A stretch of 56,004 nt of DNA from an uncultured Dorea sp. (GTDB lineage: Bacteria; Bacillota; Clostridia; Lachnospirales; Lachnospiraceae), in the NCBI GenBank assembly GCA_934295165.1, contig CAKRAT010000005.1, forward strand, positions 1 to 56,004. The letters are read 5' to 3'. A model generated the notes under the pieces. It made no database searches. It was not told the DNA's origin and was given only the letters and a program-made list of their open reading frames with translations. Positions 24,223 to 33,620 of this stretch are shown here, in pieces. Within the stretch, counting starts at the first letter, position 1, and each line of letters opens with the position of its first letter. A program made the position numbers and the translations under genes.

Positions 24223-24591
24223 ATGAACGTAACTTATGAATATTACAAGGATTCTTTTGGTGGTTCTCTGATTCCAGAGAATCGCTGGATTTCCTTGGAA
24301 TTAAAAATGAGTGCAAGGCTTAACCGGTATACATTTGATCGAATGAAAGAAGACAACTGGCCAGAACAAGCAAAAACAGCACTTTGTGAAATGTGCGATT
24401 GTGCATATAAGTATGAGCAACGTGACGGAAAAACGTCAGAAAATAATGATGGGTATTCGGTGTCATATGATACGAATAAAACATTAAATGAGATGTTATA
24501 TGAAATCGCAGAAGTGTATTTGATCAATACAGGATTAATGAGTTTGGCGGTGGATGATGATGTTAACGAATGCAACGATAACTATCTATAA
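24223..24591 (+). CDS. Head-tail connector protein
   Basis: 122 residues, helical (ENRWISLELKMSARLNRYTF). Position after the major capsid gene, size and helical content fit the gp15/gp6-like connector that docks to the portal. It overlaps the next gene by 38 bp. Confidence 0.75.
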   Translation: MNVTYEYYKDSFGGSLIPENRWISLELKMSARLNRYTFDRMKEDNWPEQAKTALCEMCDCAYKYEQRDGKTSENNDGYSVSYDTNKTLNEMLYEIAEVYLINTGLMSLAVDDDVNECNDNYL

Positions 24592-24964
24592 CCATAAGCT
24601 CGATTCACTCACCCGTTTCGATACCTGGCATAGAACCGTTATTGAGAATGTGCATGTATATGTTAATCATAAAGCATCCGCCGGCGATTCCGGACTAAAC
24701 AGCGCAGAAGTATATAAGATCCGTATTCCGACAGATGTAGAGAATGCGGATCAGTATCTTCCGCCGGAGGAATATGCAGAATTGAAAGATCCAGAAAAAC
24801 ATTGGACCATTCAGACAGATGATCAGATTGTGCTAGGTGAGTATGATCAGGAGATTGAAAAACCGGCAGATCTGAAAAATGTACGGCTGAGGCACTGCAA
24901 AGTATTGTCCTGGTCAGACAACCGGTTCGGCGGATTGCCACATTGGAAGATTGAAGGTGAGTAA
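24554..24964 (+). CDS. Minor capsid/head-closure protein (Minor_capsid_1-like)
   Basis: 136 residues, beta-rich (ATITIYNHKLDSLTRFDTWH, YKIRIPTDVENADQYLPPEE). Second of the usual run of four small genes between capsid and tail tube. It is probably the head-closure protein that stops DNA leaking before tail joining. Confidence 0.75.
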   Translation: MMMLTNATITIYNHKLDSLTRFDTWHRTVIENVHVYVNHKASAGDSGLNSAEVYKIRIPTDVENADQYLPPEEYAELKDPEKHWTIQTDDQIVLGEYDQEIEKPADLKNVRLRHCKVLSWSDNRFGGLPHWKIEGE

Positions 24965-25348
24965 ATGGCACAGAAAAAAGAGTTTCGAATCACGACACCG
25001 AGGGGAAGCGTGTTCACATCAAGAGATGAAAATGGAAGCGTGACCGCAAAGATTGAATGGGCACCGGGGTTTGCAGCACGGAAGGCAGAAAGCTTTTCTA
25101 AAGCGCAACAGTTTGTTGATTCAGAGTGCCTGCGATACATGAATCCGCTTACACCAAGACGTACCGGTATGATGATCAAATCGGCAACGCTTGGAACAGT
25201 AATCGGATCCGGTTCCATTGAGTATTTAACACCTTATGCCCGCCGGCAGTATTACGAGCATAAAACAAAAGCAAGATGGTTCGAAACGATGAAGGCGAGC
25301 CATAAGGAAAAGATTAAAGAAGGAGCTGAGAAACTTGCAGGACAGTAA
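24965..25348 (+). CDS. Minor capsid protein 2-like tail-completion protein
   Basis: 127 residues: MAQKKEFRITTPRGSV, LTPRRTGMMIKSATLGTVIG, and a basic end (YARRQYYEHKTKARWFETMK) as in Minor_capsid_2/HK97-gp10-like proteins. It starts directly after the preceding stop. Confidence 0.8.
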   Translation: MAQKKEFRITTPRGSVFTSRDENGSVTAKIEWAPGFAARKAESFSKAQQFVDSECLRYMNPLTPRRTGMMIKSATLGTVIGSGSIEYLTPYARRQYYEHKTKARWFETMKASHKEKIKEGAEKLAGQ

Positions 25349-25754
25349 AAAACCGATTATTCAGAGTATCCGGGATTATGTGATGCTGAATCCGGATATC
25401 GACGATCGGAAGATTAATATTAACTATCTTGGAAATGGGATGGAGTATTCCATTGATCCGATTGGTGCAGATCCGAATTATAAGAAGTATGTGGATGGAG
25501 GCGGTCTGAAACAGTTTCAATTCGCCTTTACCTCGAAGGAAGCATATGACGGCGATGCAAGAACCGGGATTGCCAACAGTGGCTTTTATCAGGCTTTTGA
25601 GGAATGGGTTGAAAGTAACAATATGAATGATATTCTCCCAGAGCTGGACGGGCACGACGCTACCAGAGTAGACGTGCTACAGTCCGGCTATTTGTTTAGT
25701 ACGGAGGCTGACCTGGGGCGGTATCAGATGATTTGCAGAGTAATATACAGATAG
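25335..25754 (+). CDS. Minor capsid protein 3-like tail terminator
   Basis: 139 residues. TTG at 25335 follows AAGGAG and overlaps the previous gene by 14 bp. The sequence (IRDYVMLNPDIDDRKININY, FAFTSKEAYDGDARTGIANS) fits the Minor_capsid_3 family, whose members end the tail tube. Confidence 0.78.
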   Translation: MQDSKKPIIQSIRDYVMLNPDIDDRKININYLGNGMEYSIDPIGADPNYKKYVDGGGLKQFQFAFTSKEAYDGDARTGIANSGFYQAFEEWVESNNMNDILPELDGHDATRVDVLQSGYLFSTEADLGRYQMICRVIYR

Positions 25755-25765
25755 GAGGTTGTATC

Positions 25766-26275
25766 ATGGCAGGAGATACAAGTAAAAAGAAATTAGTAGG
25801 CAGACATAAGCGTGTTGCGTTTATGGATGTAACCGGCGATGGAAAGACATACACCAGAATGACAGGATTCACATCGCTGTCCGATGGAAAGAACTCTACG
25901 GAATACAGCAGACAATATGTGGATGAAGCCAGTGAACGCTCTGATGTGGTGGGTTATGCTCCGTCTATGGATTATGAGTTTGATTTATATACCAATGATG
26001 CAGTGCAGAAAAAGCTTGCTACGATCACGGATGATGAACTTCTCGGATCGGATGCACAGGTAACTGTTGTGGTTGCAGATCTGTTCGATGAGAAGACAGG
26101 AGAAAGCACGACTTGTACCGCAAGAAAACGTGACTGGAGCGTGATTCCGGATGCAGAAGGTGATGGAACAGATGCATTGATTTACAAGGGAAGCCTGAAG
26201 GCAGCCGGGGAAATTATCAAAGGAACTGCCACAACATCAGACAGTTGGCAGACATGTACATTTACAGCAGAGTAA
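25766..26275 (+). CDS. Major tail (tube) protein
   Basis: 169 residues from ATG 25766, placed after AGGAGG. The sequence (LVGRHKRVAFMDVTGDGKTY, EYSRQYVDEASERSDVVGY) is typical of Firmicute siphovirus tube proteins. It precedes the tail chaperone genes and the tape measure, as expected. The upstream TTG 25733 is inside the previous gene and lacks a ribosome site. Confidence 0.88.
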   Translation: MAGDTSKKKLVGRHKRVAFMDVTGDGKTYTRMTGFTSLSDGKNSTEYSRQYVDEASERSDVVGYAPSMDYEFDLYTNDAVQKKLATITDDELLGSDAQVTVVVADLFDEKTGESTTCTARKRDWSVIPDAEGDGTDALIYKGSLKAAGEIIKGTATTSDSWQTCTFTAE

Positions 26276-26293
26276 AGATAGGAGAGTGAGCCG

Positions 26294-26716
26294 ATGAGCC
26301 TTTTTAAATTTGGAGATTTCGAAACAGAAGTAGATTTTACGGATGTAGATTTTTTGACTGAACTGGAATATGCACAAGAGAAATTGGAAGAGGATGTGTC
26401 TAAAGTTCCTAAGACAGGAAAAACAGTGGAAATATTTAGAGCACAGTGTCAGTGCTATTTTAACTTTTTCGATTCTCTTTTTGGATCAGGTACACATGAA
26501 GCTATGTTTCAGGGAAGAACAAGTTATAAATTATGTATGGAAGCTGGTGAAAAGCTTTCTGAATGTGAGAATAAACAGGTTGAAGACTTCTTTGAAAAAT
26601 ATGATCAATATAATGTCCAGCAGCATGGTAATGTCCAGCAACATGGAAACAGACAGCAGAGACGCCATTACAATAAACAGCAGGGAAAGAAAAATAAGCA
26701 ATATTATAACAGGTAG
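26294..26716 (+). CDS. Tail assembly chaperone-like protein
   Basis: 140 residues. The acidic helical N-terminal 105 residues resemble DUF6673-type proteins that precede Gp15. The last 35 are a low-complexity Q/H/N/R-rich tail with the repeat VQQHGNVQQHGN. Its place between tube protein and tape measure fits the first chaperone. No clear -1 slippery site joining it to the next gene was found. Confidence 0.75.
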   Translation: MSLFKFGDFETEVDFTDVDFLTELEYAQEKLEEDVSKVPKTGKTVEIFRAQCQCYFNFFDSLFGSGTHEAMFQGRTSYKLCMEAGEKLSECENKQVEDFFEKYDQYNVQQHGNVQQHGNRQQRRHYNKQQGKKNKQYYNR

Positions 26717-26722
26717 TATGCT

Positions 26723-27286
26723 ATGAATATTTTAATTGATAAGTTTCCTGATACAGTTTGCGTGAATGGGGAAAATTATCAGGTTGAGACAGACTTCCGC
26801 GAATGGATTCGTTTTACGAAGTTAGTAGAAGATGAGACTGTTCCTTGGCATATTAAATGTCGCTTACTACTGCAGTGGTTTACAGACGGGGTACCGGATG
26901 ATCTGGAAGCGGCAATCTATGCGCTGGGAGATTTCCTTGCGATGGATCTAGGAAACGTAGGGGAAGATGCACCAAAAGGTACTTCAAAACAATTGTATTC
27001 TTTTGAACAAGATGCAGAATGCATCTACAGCGCATTCCGGGAAGCGTATGGCATTAATCTGCAGACAATTCTTTATATGCACTGGTGGGAGTTTCAGACA
27101 TTGTTTGCTGGTCTTCCGGAAAAAACAGAAATTAAACAAAGAATCATGTACCGGAGCATAGATCTCCGGACAATTAAAGATAAGGACGAACGTAAGAGAA
27201 TTAAAAAGATTCAAGAAGTGGTTGCGCTGAAAAAGAAGAACCGGAGAAAGATGACTGATTATGAGATAGGAGATATGTTTGCATGA
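26723..27286 (+). CDS. Bacteriophage Gp15-family protein
   Basis: 187 residues. Gp15 family (NILIDKFPDTVCVNGENYQV, WHIKCRLLLQWFTDGVPDDL), the second gene of the tail chaperone region upstream of the tape measure. Its TGA overlaps the next ATG. Confidence 0.88.
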   Translation: MNILIDKFPDTVCVNGENYQVETDFREWIRFTKLVEDETVPWHIKCRLLLQWFTDGVPDDLEAAIYALGDFLAMDLGNVGEDAPKGTSKQLYSFEQDAECIYSAFREAYGINLQTILYMHWWEFQTLFAGLPEKTEIKQRIMYRSIDLRTIKDKDERKRIKKIQEVVALKKKNRRKMTDYEIGDMFA

Positions 27287-27438
27287 GAAAAAGTGCAATT
27301 AAAATTCCGACAGAACGCAAGTGGTATAGGTGTCCTTATTGTGGTAAGAAGCTATTGATTTTTAATGATACAGCCAAGTGCGATGGTGTTTTTATTAATT
27401 GTCGGGAGTGCAGGAGAGAAGTAAAAATAAAGATATAA
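27283..27438 (+). CDS. Small Com-like zinc-finger protein
   Basis: 51 residues with CPYCGKKL and CRECRREV, resembling the Mu Com-type zinc-binding translational regulator family. It overlaps the Gp15 gene by 4 bp. The role in this tail context is unproven. Confidence 0.75.
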   Translation: MRKSAIKIPTERKWYRCPYCGKKLLIFNDTAKCDGVFINCRECRREVKIKI

Positions 27439-27485
27439 AGCACATGTGAGCCGTTGAGCCGTGCTATCGGAAAGGATGATAGTAT

Positions 27486-30125
27486 ATGGCGGACGGCTAT
27501 TTAAATTTTGATACCAAGATAAATGAAAAAGGATTTAATGACGGTATAAGTAAACTTGGTAGTCTTGGCAAATCAGGACTATCAATAGTCAGTAAGGCAA
27601 TGACTGGAGCAATTGCTGCGGTCGGAACTGGAGCTGCGGCGATTATAAAATCGTCGCTCGGCGTAGTTGCCAACATGGAGCAACAGGTAGGTGGTGTAGA
27701 GACTCTATTCAAGGACAGTGCGAATACGGTCATAGCAAACGCAAATAAGGCATACAAGACTGCGGGAATGTCCGCAAATAATTACATGGAAACAGTGACA
27801 AGCTTTTCAGCATCGCTGTTACAGAGTCTTGGTGGAGATACTGCGAAAGCAGCGTCTTATGCGGACAGGGCTATCGTGGACATGTCTGATAATGCAAATA
27901 AGATGGGCACGAATATGCGTGACATCCAGAACGCATATCAGGGATTTGCAAAGCAGAATTATACCATGCTTGATAATTTAAAACTCGGGTATGGCGGTAC
28001 TCAGGAAGAGATGAAACGTCTCATTTCTGATGCGTCAAAGATGACCGATGTCCAGAAAGAACTTGGTGTTACAGTCGATGCAAGTAGCTTATCCTTTGGA
28101 AATATTGTAAATGCCATCAGTGTTGTACAAAAGCAAATGGGAATCACGGGAACAACATTTGATGAAGCAGAGAAAACCATAGAAGGATCTGTAAATTCCG
28201 CCAAGGCTGCATGGGAAAATTTTGAAGCTGGCGTCATTAGTGCCAATGATCTCGTAGATACCTTTTGGATTGCAGCGCATAATGTTTTTACAAATTTAGG
28301 TCAGATCATTCCAAGATTAGGGAAAACGGGAATGGATGTTGTCAGCGCACTTGCCGGGAAAATCGGAGGCGCTGTTCCGCAAGTAAAAGGTTTTACTGAT
28401 AGTATTTCCAAATTAGCCAGTGAGCTAAAGGGGATGAACAGCGATCAACTGTTAAACCTTGGAAAGATGGCAGTGGTAATTGCCGGATCAGCTCCGGCGT
28501 TGTCCATATTTGGAAAAGGAATTGAAAATGTAAAAACTGCAACTGATGGATTTAACGACATTGTTGATGGAGTTGTCACATCTATAGGAAAAGTACCTAA
28601 AGGGGCAAAGAGTGCCAGTGCCACATTGAAAAAGATAGGTGGCGAGTTCAAATTCCTTGGCGAAAGCATTGTACTTCCGTTTCAGGATCTGGGAGAAAAA
28701 ATAGCTCCTCGACTGAAAGATCTTGGTGGATTTATGGTTGAGTCCTGGGCAAATGGTCCAGGAGGAAAAATCACCGGAGCTGTAACAAATACCGTTAAAA
28801 AGATAGGCGAATCTTTCGGAAAAATCGGGCCGAAACTGGCTGAAAAATTTCCAGGGATAACGAAGAAGTTTGCGGAGCTTGGCACGAAGATGTCAGCGGC
28901 TTCAGCAAAAGTTTCTAAAGTCCTGGGGAAAGTTGGCACAAAGATATCCGAATACGCCGGTTTTATCGGGAATGCATTCGGACCAATTTTATCAAGAGTG
29001 GCATCCTTCGCACCAACATTCTTTAAGTTGATCAACATCGGCGCAGGAGCTGCAATCATCGTTGCCGGTATGGGATTGATCTATAGTCAGTTTGGCACAC
29101 AGATCGATCAATTACTGCAGATGGTTCAAACTAAAGGACCGGAAGTAATCACGAACTTCGCAAATGGAATTACTGCAGCATTACCGGGATTAATTGCACA
29201 GGGTTCAACCCTGATTATGGGAATTCTGAATGCGATTACAGTAAATTTGCCGGCACTGGTTACTGCCGGAGTAAGCATTATATCCACATTGGTAAGTAGT
29301 CTGGCAGCACAATTGCCGCAATTAATACCGTGTGCAGCACAGATGATACTGACGCTGGTTACATCATTGATAAGTAATTTGCCACAATTGATTGCTTCGG
29401 GACTTAAATTAATGAATGGTCTTGCTGGTGGAATTGGAAATTCGATTCCATTGGTAGCAGCGGAAGCACCGGAGATTATTGGAAAGCTTGCATCAACCAT
29501 TATAACGAATCTGCCAAAGATTCTGACTACAGGAGTCCAGATCATAACGAAACTGGCAGTTGGACTGGTTAAAGGAATACCGGCATTACTTGGAAAGATC
29601 CCGTCTATGATCAGCCAGATCAAAAACGCTTTTACAAGTGTTGACTGGGGCGGTGTTGGTACAAACATTATAAAAGGTATAGCAAGAGGTTTGAGTGATG
29701 CAGCTGGTGCAATTGTAGATGCAGCGAAGAGTGCGGCAAGTAAAGCATTGGATGCAGCAAAGAGTTTCCTTGGAATTCATTCACCTTCAAGAGTGTTCCG
29801 TGATCAGGTAGGTAAGATGATGGCGCTCGGTATGGGAATTGGATTCGAAAAGAACATTCCAATCAAGTCTATGAATACCGGCGTGCAAAGAGCAGTATCC
29901 GGACTGCAGAAATCCGTAGATCTTGCATTGTCAGCACGAACTGCAGACAAGACAGTTGGAAGAGTAAAAAATTATCCGGGATTTGATGGAGGTAATAATA
30001 TCGATTATGACCGGTTGGAAAAGATTCAGATGCGAGCTGCAGATAAATTATCTAAACGACCAATCTTTCTTGGAACCAAGCGGATTGACGAGCCATTACC
30101 GAAAGGAGCGGTGCCGGCATTATGA
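27486..30125 (+). CDS. Tail tape measure protein
   Basis: 879 residues. Tape-measure features are visible: an N-terminal helical region, the TAL-like motif around residues 80-250 (METVTSFSASLLQSLGGDTA, RDIQNAYQGFAKQNYTMLDN), long Ala/Gly/Ile-rich hydrophobic repeats at about 520-720 and a C-terminal GIHSPSRVFRDQVGKMMALG. It sets tail length. The length would fit a tail of moderate size. The large minus-strand ORFs inside it are composition shadows. Confidence 0.95.
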   Translation: MADGYLNFDTKINEKGFNDGISKLGSLGKSGLSIVSKAMTGAIAAVGTGAAAIIKSSLGVVANMEQQVGGVETLFKDSANTVIANANKAYKTAGMSANNYMETVTSFSASLLQSLGGDTAKAASYADRAIVDMSDNANKMGTNMRDIQNAYQGFAKQNYTMLDNLKLGYGGTQEEMKRLISDASKMTDVQKELGVTVDASSLSFGNIVNAISVVQKQMGITGTTFDEAEKTIEGSVNSAKAAWENFEAGVISANDLVDTFWIAAHNVFTNLGQIIPRLGKTGMDVVSALAGKIGGAVPQVKGFTDSISKLASELKGMNSDQLLNLGKMAVVIAGSAPALSIFGKGIENVKTATDGFNDIVDGVVTSIGKVPKGAKSASATLKKIGGEFKFLGESIVLPFQDLGEKIAPRLKDLGGFMVESWANGPGGKITGAVTNTVKKIGESFGKIGPKLAEKFPGITKKFAELGTKMSAASAKVSKVLGKVGTKISEYAGFIGNAFGPILSRVASFAPTFFKLINIGAGAAIIVAGMGLIYSQFGTQIDQLLQMVQTKGPEVITNFANGITAALPGLIAQGSTLIMGILNAITVNLPALVTAGVSIISTLVSSLAAQLPQLIPCAAQMILTLVTSLISNLPQLIASGLKLMNGLAGGIGNSIPLVAAEAPEIIGKLASTIITNLPKILTTGVQIITKLAVGLVKGIPALLGKIPSMISQIKNAFTSVDWGGVGTNIIKGIARGLSDAAGAIVDAAKSAASKALDAAKSFLGIHSPSRVFRDQVGKMMALGMGIGFEKNIPIKSMNTGVQRAVSGLQKSVDLALSARTADKTVGRVKNYPGFDGGNNIDYDRLEKIQMRAADKLSKRPIFLGTKRIDEPLPKGAVPAL

Positions 30126-30907
30126 TAAAGGCATATTACAAAAATAGCAAAGGAGAGGTGCTTTGGTTGACCAGAGCACCTTTTCGTACAATCGAAGCGG
30201 ACTGGTTTGACAGTACATGGGAAGAGACAACGGATGGTTATGAAAAGGTAATTACCTTGGACGTCTTTGGAAAGAGAGAAGAGTTCACGCAGAACATGGA
30301 AACACTGTACAGAATCATCTCTGTGGATGCAGAGACAGGCAATTACGGACGCTTATATGTGAATGATACATTCTTACCGTGTCAGATCTACAAGACCAAG
30401 AAAACTGGATGGAAAGGATATGTGTATACGGAGGTAGAGCTTACATTCCTTGCTCCGGAACTGTCTTGGATCACGATTCTGGAGAAGAATTTTTATCCAC
30501 AAGCAGAAGCATCTGCAGAGAACGGATTAAACTTTCCCTTTAATTTTCCGTTCGGTTTTGCGAATGAAAAACGTGGATCCAGTACATTTGAAATTGACCA
30601 TATCATTCCATCTGATTTCGAAATGGTAGTATATGGACCGTGTGTTAATCCCAAAGTGTTGATTAACGGATATCCCTATGAAGTCCTTACAACACTGGAA
30701 GGCAATGAATATTTGATACTTAATACATTGGAGCAGACTATTACAAAATATCTGTCCAATGGTACGACAGCAAATCTGTTTGATGTCCGGGGATATGATT
30801 ATTCTGTTTTTGAAAAAATGCCGGCAGGACTGATAACTGTGAACTGGAGCGGAGACTTCGGAGTAGATTTGTATGTGTTCCTGAAGCGGAAGGAGGCAGC
30901 ATGGTAA
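30122..30907 (+). CDS. Distal tail protein (Dit-like)
   Basis: 261 residues starting MIKAYYKNSKGEVLWLTRAP, a siphovirus tail-component family (Sipho_tail) that forms the hub connecting the tube to the tip. Overlaps tape measure and next gene by 4 and 7 bp. Confidence 0.87.
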   Translation: MIKAYYKNSKGEVLWLTRAPFRTIEADWFDSTWEETTDGYEKVITLDVFGKREEFTQNMETLYRIISVDAETGNYGRLYVNDTFLPCQIYKTKKTGWKGYVYTEVELTFLAPELSWITILEKNFYPQAEASAENGLNFPFNFPFGFANEKRGSSTFEIDHIIPSDFEMVVYGPCVNPKVLINGYPYEVLTTLEGNEYLILNTLEQTITKYLSNGTTANLFDVRGYDYSVFEKMPAGLITVNWSGDFGVDLYVFLKRKEAAW

Positions 30908-31902
30908 TTCTTGCAACAAATCAACGAGAGATTGGAAGCAATCCATTAAGGGATGCAAATTGTACGTTTGATATAAATGGAGAGATGAAATTCTCTGTAA
31001 AAATTGCCCGGTGTTATTGGTCGGAAAATATGACTTATGGGAATTTGGTGTATATTCCAGACACTGAATTTGGTGGAATTATCGGCGAAATTCTTACCAG
31101 TACCACACTGGATTATGTAGAACTGAAAGGCTATACATGGCGAGGACGATTGGCACACAAAGTCATCGAGCCGCCATCAGGAAGCAATTACAAGATTGTG
31201 TCAGGAGAACTTAACACGGTGCTTAAGACGCTGATAGAGCCTGAATTTGGAGGATTATATGTGGTGTCCAGTTCGAATACTGGAGTTTACGTGAAAAACT
31301 ATCAGTTTGACCGATATTGTTCGCTATTAGAAGGTGTCACAAAGATGCTTAAATCTGTCGGGCACCGATTGGATATCAGGCATAAGAGAGAACAGGGGAT
31401 CCCTGGATATATTCTGATCAGAGCAGTTCCAATCGTAGATTATTCTGATCAGATTGAGTTGTCCAAGGATTGTGGACTTAACTACACGATGGAAGATATC
31501 CGGGACGGCGTGAATCATCTGATCGTAACTGGAAAGGGTGAGCTTCAGGACAGGAATATATTTCATCTGTATGTCTGGCCTGACGGTTCAATTAAGAAGA
31601 CCCAGTATTACACGGGACTTGATGAGATAACTCAAGTGTATGAAAATACATCAACTGAGACAGAGCAATTGGATGATCAGGCGATTGACAAGCTGACAGA
31701 ATTGATGAGTAAGAAAAAATTCGGCATGGATGTGGAGAAGCTTGGCATCGATGCAGGTATCGGTGATATAGTCGGTGGTCGTGATTATTTAACCGGTATG
31801 TATGGAGCTAAGCCGGTTGAGAACATCACCTGCAGCATAACAGCAGGGGTGATGTCAAAAGAATATGAATTGGAAGGAGAGAATGATAATGGAAATAGTT
31901 AG
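30901..31902 (+). CDS. Tail tip protein (ReqiPepy6 Gp37-like)
   Basis: 333 residues: GEMKFSVKIARCYWSENMTY, GIIGEILTSTTLDYVELKGY and a GVNHLIVTGKGELQDRN motif as in Gp37-like siphovirus tip proteins. It likely caps the tail and contributes to adsorption or penetration. Confidence 0.85.
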   Translation: MVILATNQREIGSNPLRDANCTFDINGEMKFSVKIARCYWSENMTYGNLVYIPDTEFGGIIGEILTSTTLDYVELKGYTWRGRLAHKVIEPPSGSNYKIVSGELNTVLKTLIEPEFGGLYVVSSSNTGVYVKNYQFDRYCSLLEGVTKMLKSVGHRLDIRHKREQGIPGYILIRAVPIVDYSDQIELSKDCGLNYTMEDIRDGVNHLIVTGKGELQDRNIFHLYVWPDGSIKKTQYYTGLDEITQVYENTSTETEQLDDQAIDKLTELMSKKKFGMDVEKLGIDAGIGDIVGGRDYLTGMYGAKPVENITCSITAGVMSKEYELEGENDNGNS

Positions 31903-32653
31903 TGGGATGGGTGATAAGCCACATGTTACGAGCCAACAGTTTCGCCAGATACTGGAAGGTATGATTGGTCAGGAAAGCTACATTATTACTTCCGGGGAAA
32001 ATTTAGAGCCGGAACTTGCTTCGAACAATACCCTAAAGATTCGCAGCGGAATGATGAGCCACCACGGAAACGTATCCAGTGTAAAGATTGGAACTTATGA
32101 TGAGGTGGAATTTACCAATGGAAGCCGTGGCATGAAACGTATTGATTTGGTGGTTAACCGGTATAAAAGAAATGCGGAAACCAATATTGAGAGTAATGAA
32201 TGGGTTGTGATTATGGGAACACCAGCAGTATCTAACCCAGTAGCTCCAGCATATACGATAGGCAATCTGCAGAATGGAGATCTGGTGGATGACTGTCCAG
32301 TATTTGAGCTGCATTTTGACGGTATTAATGTGACGGAAGTGACGAAGTTATTATCAACGACACTTAATCTTGCGGAGCTATTAAAGGAGAAAGTTGGCAA
32401 AACAGCAAACCTGATCGAGTTGCTGACGAGCAATGCAAAAATAGTACAGGACTGCCTTACCCAGACGGGGGAGAGTGGAATATACAAGTGGTATTCTGCC
32501 GCAAATCAACCATGCACCGGCGGGTACATAATCGTATTCAAGTACAACAACGATATGTCTTTCAGAATTGCGATTGGAAATTCTGGAATCTATGCATCTA
32601 TATACCGCAATGGTACTAGCTACGGTACATGGCGGCAGATCTGTTCATATTAG
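31889..32653 (+). CDS. Tail tip/baseplate protein
   Basis: 254 residues from ATG 31889 (after AAGGAGAG), overlapping the previous gene. The beta-rich body (YIITSGENLEPELASNNTLK, RIDLVVNRYKRN) and C-terminal glycine/tyrosine segment (YIVFKYNNDMSFRIA-like, ending IYRNGTSYGTWRQICSY) resemble tail-tip/receptor-binding proteins. The last 60 residues look like a pyocin-knob-type domain. Confidence 0.7.
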   Translation: MEIVSGMGDKPHVTSQQFRQILEGMIGQESYIITSGENLEPELASNNTLKIRSGMMSHHGNVSSVKIGTYDEVEFTNGSRGMKRIDLVVNRYKRNAETNIESNEWVVIMGTPAVSNPVAPAYTIGNLQNGDLVDDCPVFELHFDGINVTEVTKLLSTTLNLAELLKEKVGKTANLIELLTSNAKIVQDCLTQTGESGIYKWYSAANQPCTGGYIIVFKYNNDMSFRIAIGNSGIYASIYRNGTSYGTWRQICSY

Positions 32654-32672
32654 TTAAGAAAGAAGGGATAAC

Positions 32673-33197
32673 ATGAAAATTATATTCAATGATGCGAGCG
32701 AGCTTGTAATTCAGTCTGCAGATATTCGAGTGGACGGATCGCTGTTGATCAAAACGATCTCCGTTACGGAAGATGAACTGAGAAGTACGTTCCAGGATAC
32801 CTTTCGGACAAAGAAGATGGTTGTAATGGAACGTGAGAATACACAGGCAGAGTACGAAGACTACACAAATCTAAATGCCTTGGTGAAGTACACCGGCGGG
32901 ATTCTTGGTGTTGTGCTGTATAAAGAAAAAGAATCTCCAACAGAACGGATGGACAAACTGGCAGAAGCAAACAAGAAGCTTGCTGCTGAAAGTGCAGAAA
33001 TATCTGCAACCGTAGACAGTATCCTTACGGATTTCTTACCGGCATTGTTCGGAGATGTAGACGAGGATCCTGATGCAGAAGAAGATCCGAATAATCCGGA
33101 AGATGCTGATTCGGATGATAATGAAGATGCAGATCCGGGCGAAGAAGACACCAAAGAAACAGATGACACTGTAGGAAACACAGAAACTGAAGAATAG
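32673..33197 (+). CDS. Tail-associated protein with acidic disordered tail
   Basis: 174 residues. The first 120 are folded, including a helix at about 90-115. The last 50 are Asp/Glu/Pro-rich (DEDPDAEEDPNNPEDADSDD). Similar short proteins occur between tail-tip genes in related phages. Function unknown. Confidence 0.7.
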   Translation: MKIIFNDASELVIQSADIRVDGSLLIKTISVTEDELRSTFQDTFRTKKMVVMERENTQAEYEDYTNLNALVKYTGGILGVVLYKEKESPTERMDKLAEANKKLAAESAEISATVDSILTDFLPALFGDVDEDPDAEEDPNNPEDADSDDNEDADPGEEDTKETDDTVGNTETEE

Positions 33198-33212
33198 AAA
33201 GGAAAAGAAAGG

Positions 33213-33392
33213 ATGAAGGAAATGACAACATTTATTGCGAGGATGATTATGAAGGAAGCAGACAAAAGCACAGCAGCTGGACAGAAGAAGTACAGAGCAT
33301 ATTTTGTCCGGACCAGTATGTATAAGAACTGGAAAGAGGATGTTGATACCATCTTGAAAACAGATGGTTATGAGGATGTAATCGTAGACTAG
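33213..33392 (+). CDS. Small hypothetical tail-region protein
   Basis: 59 residues (MKEMTTFIARMIMKEADKST), basic. ATG at 33213 follows AAAGAAAGG. Translated between two tail genes; no family recognised. Confidence 0.6.
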   Translation: MKEMTTFIARMIMKEADKSTAAGQKKYRAYFVRTSMYKNWKEDVDTILKTDGYEDVIVD

Positions 33393-33404
33393 GAGGTGTA
33401 GCGC

Positions 33405-33620
33405 ATGGTTACATTATTAGATATCAAACGTACCTATGGTGATGGCGGTATGCGCCTGGAACTTCTGGCAGACAGTAAGGAAGACGTTCTTCCAACACAG
33501 CTTGCAGATGTTCCGGGAATCACGGGTGCCGGAAGTATAACACCAGGGAGCGTCTGCATAACGCCGGCACTGGATATGTGCATAATGGCCAACGATGGAA
33601 CATGGGGGCCGTGGGTATGA
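33405..33620 (+). CDS. Small tail-region protein
   Basis: 71 residues (MVTLLDIKRTYGDGGMRLEL). GGAGG precedes it. It overlaps the next start by 4 bp. Glycine-rich middle. Function unknown. Confidence 0.65.
   Translation: MVTLLDIKRTYGDGGMRLELLADSKEDVLPTQLADVPGITGAGSITPGSVCITPALDMCIMANDGTWGPWV

Noticed and set aside
26286..27460. Near-identical 15-bp strings GTGAGCCGNTGAGCC before the tail chaperone and tape measure genes
   Set aside because: Short, one mismatch, likely chance or shared ribosome-site context.
29126..29668. 180-codon minus-strand open frame inside the tape measure gene
   Set aside because: It is a composition shadow of the hydrophobic repeats on the plus strand.
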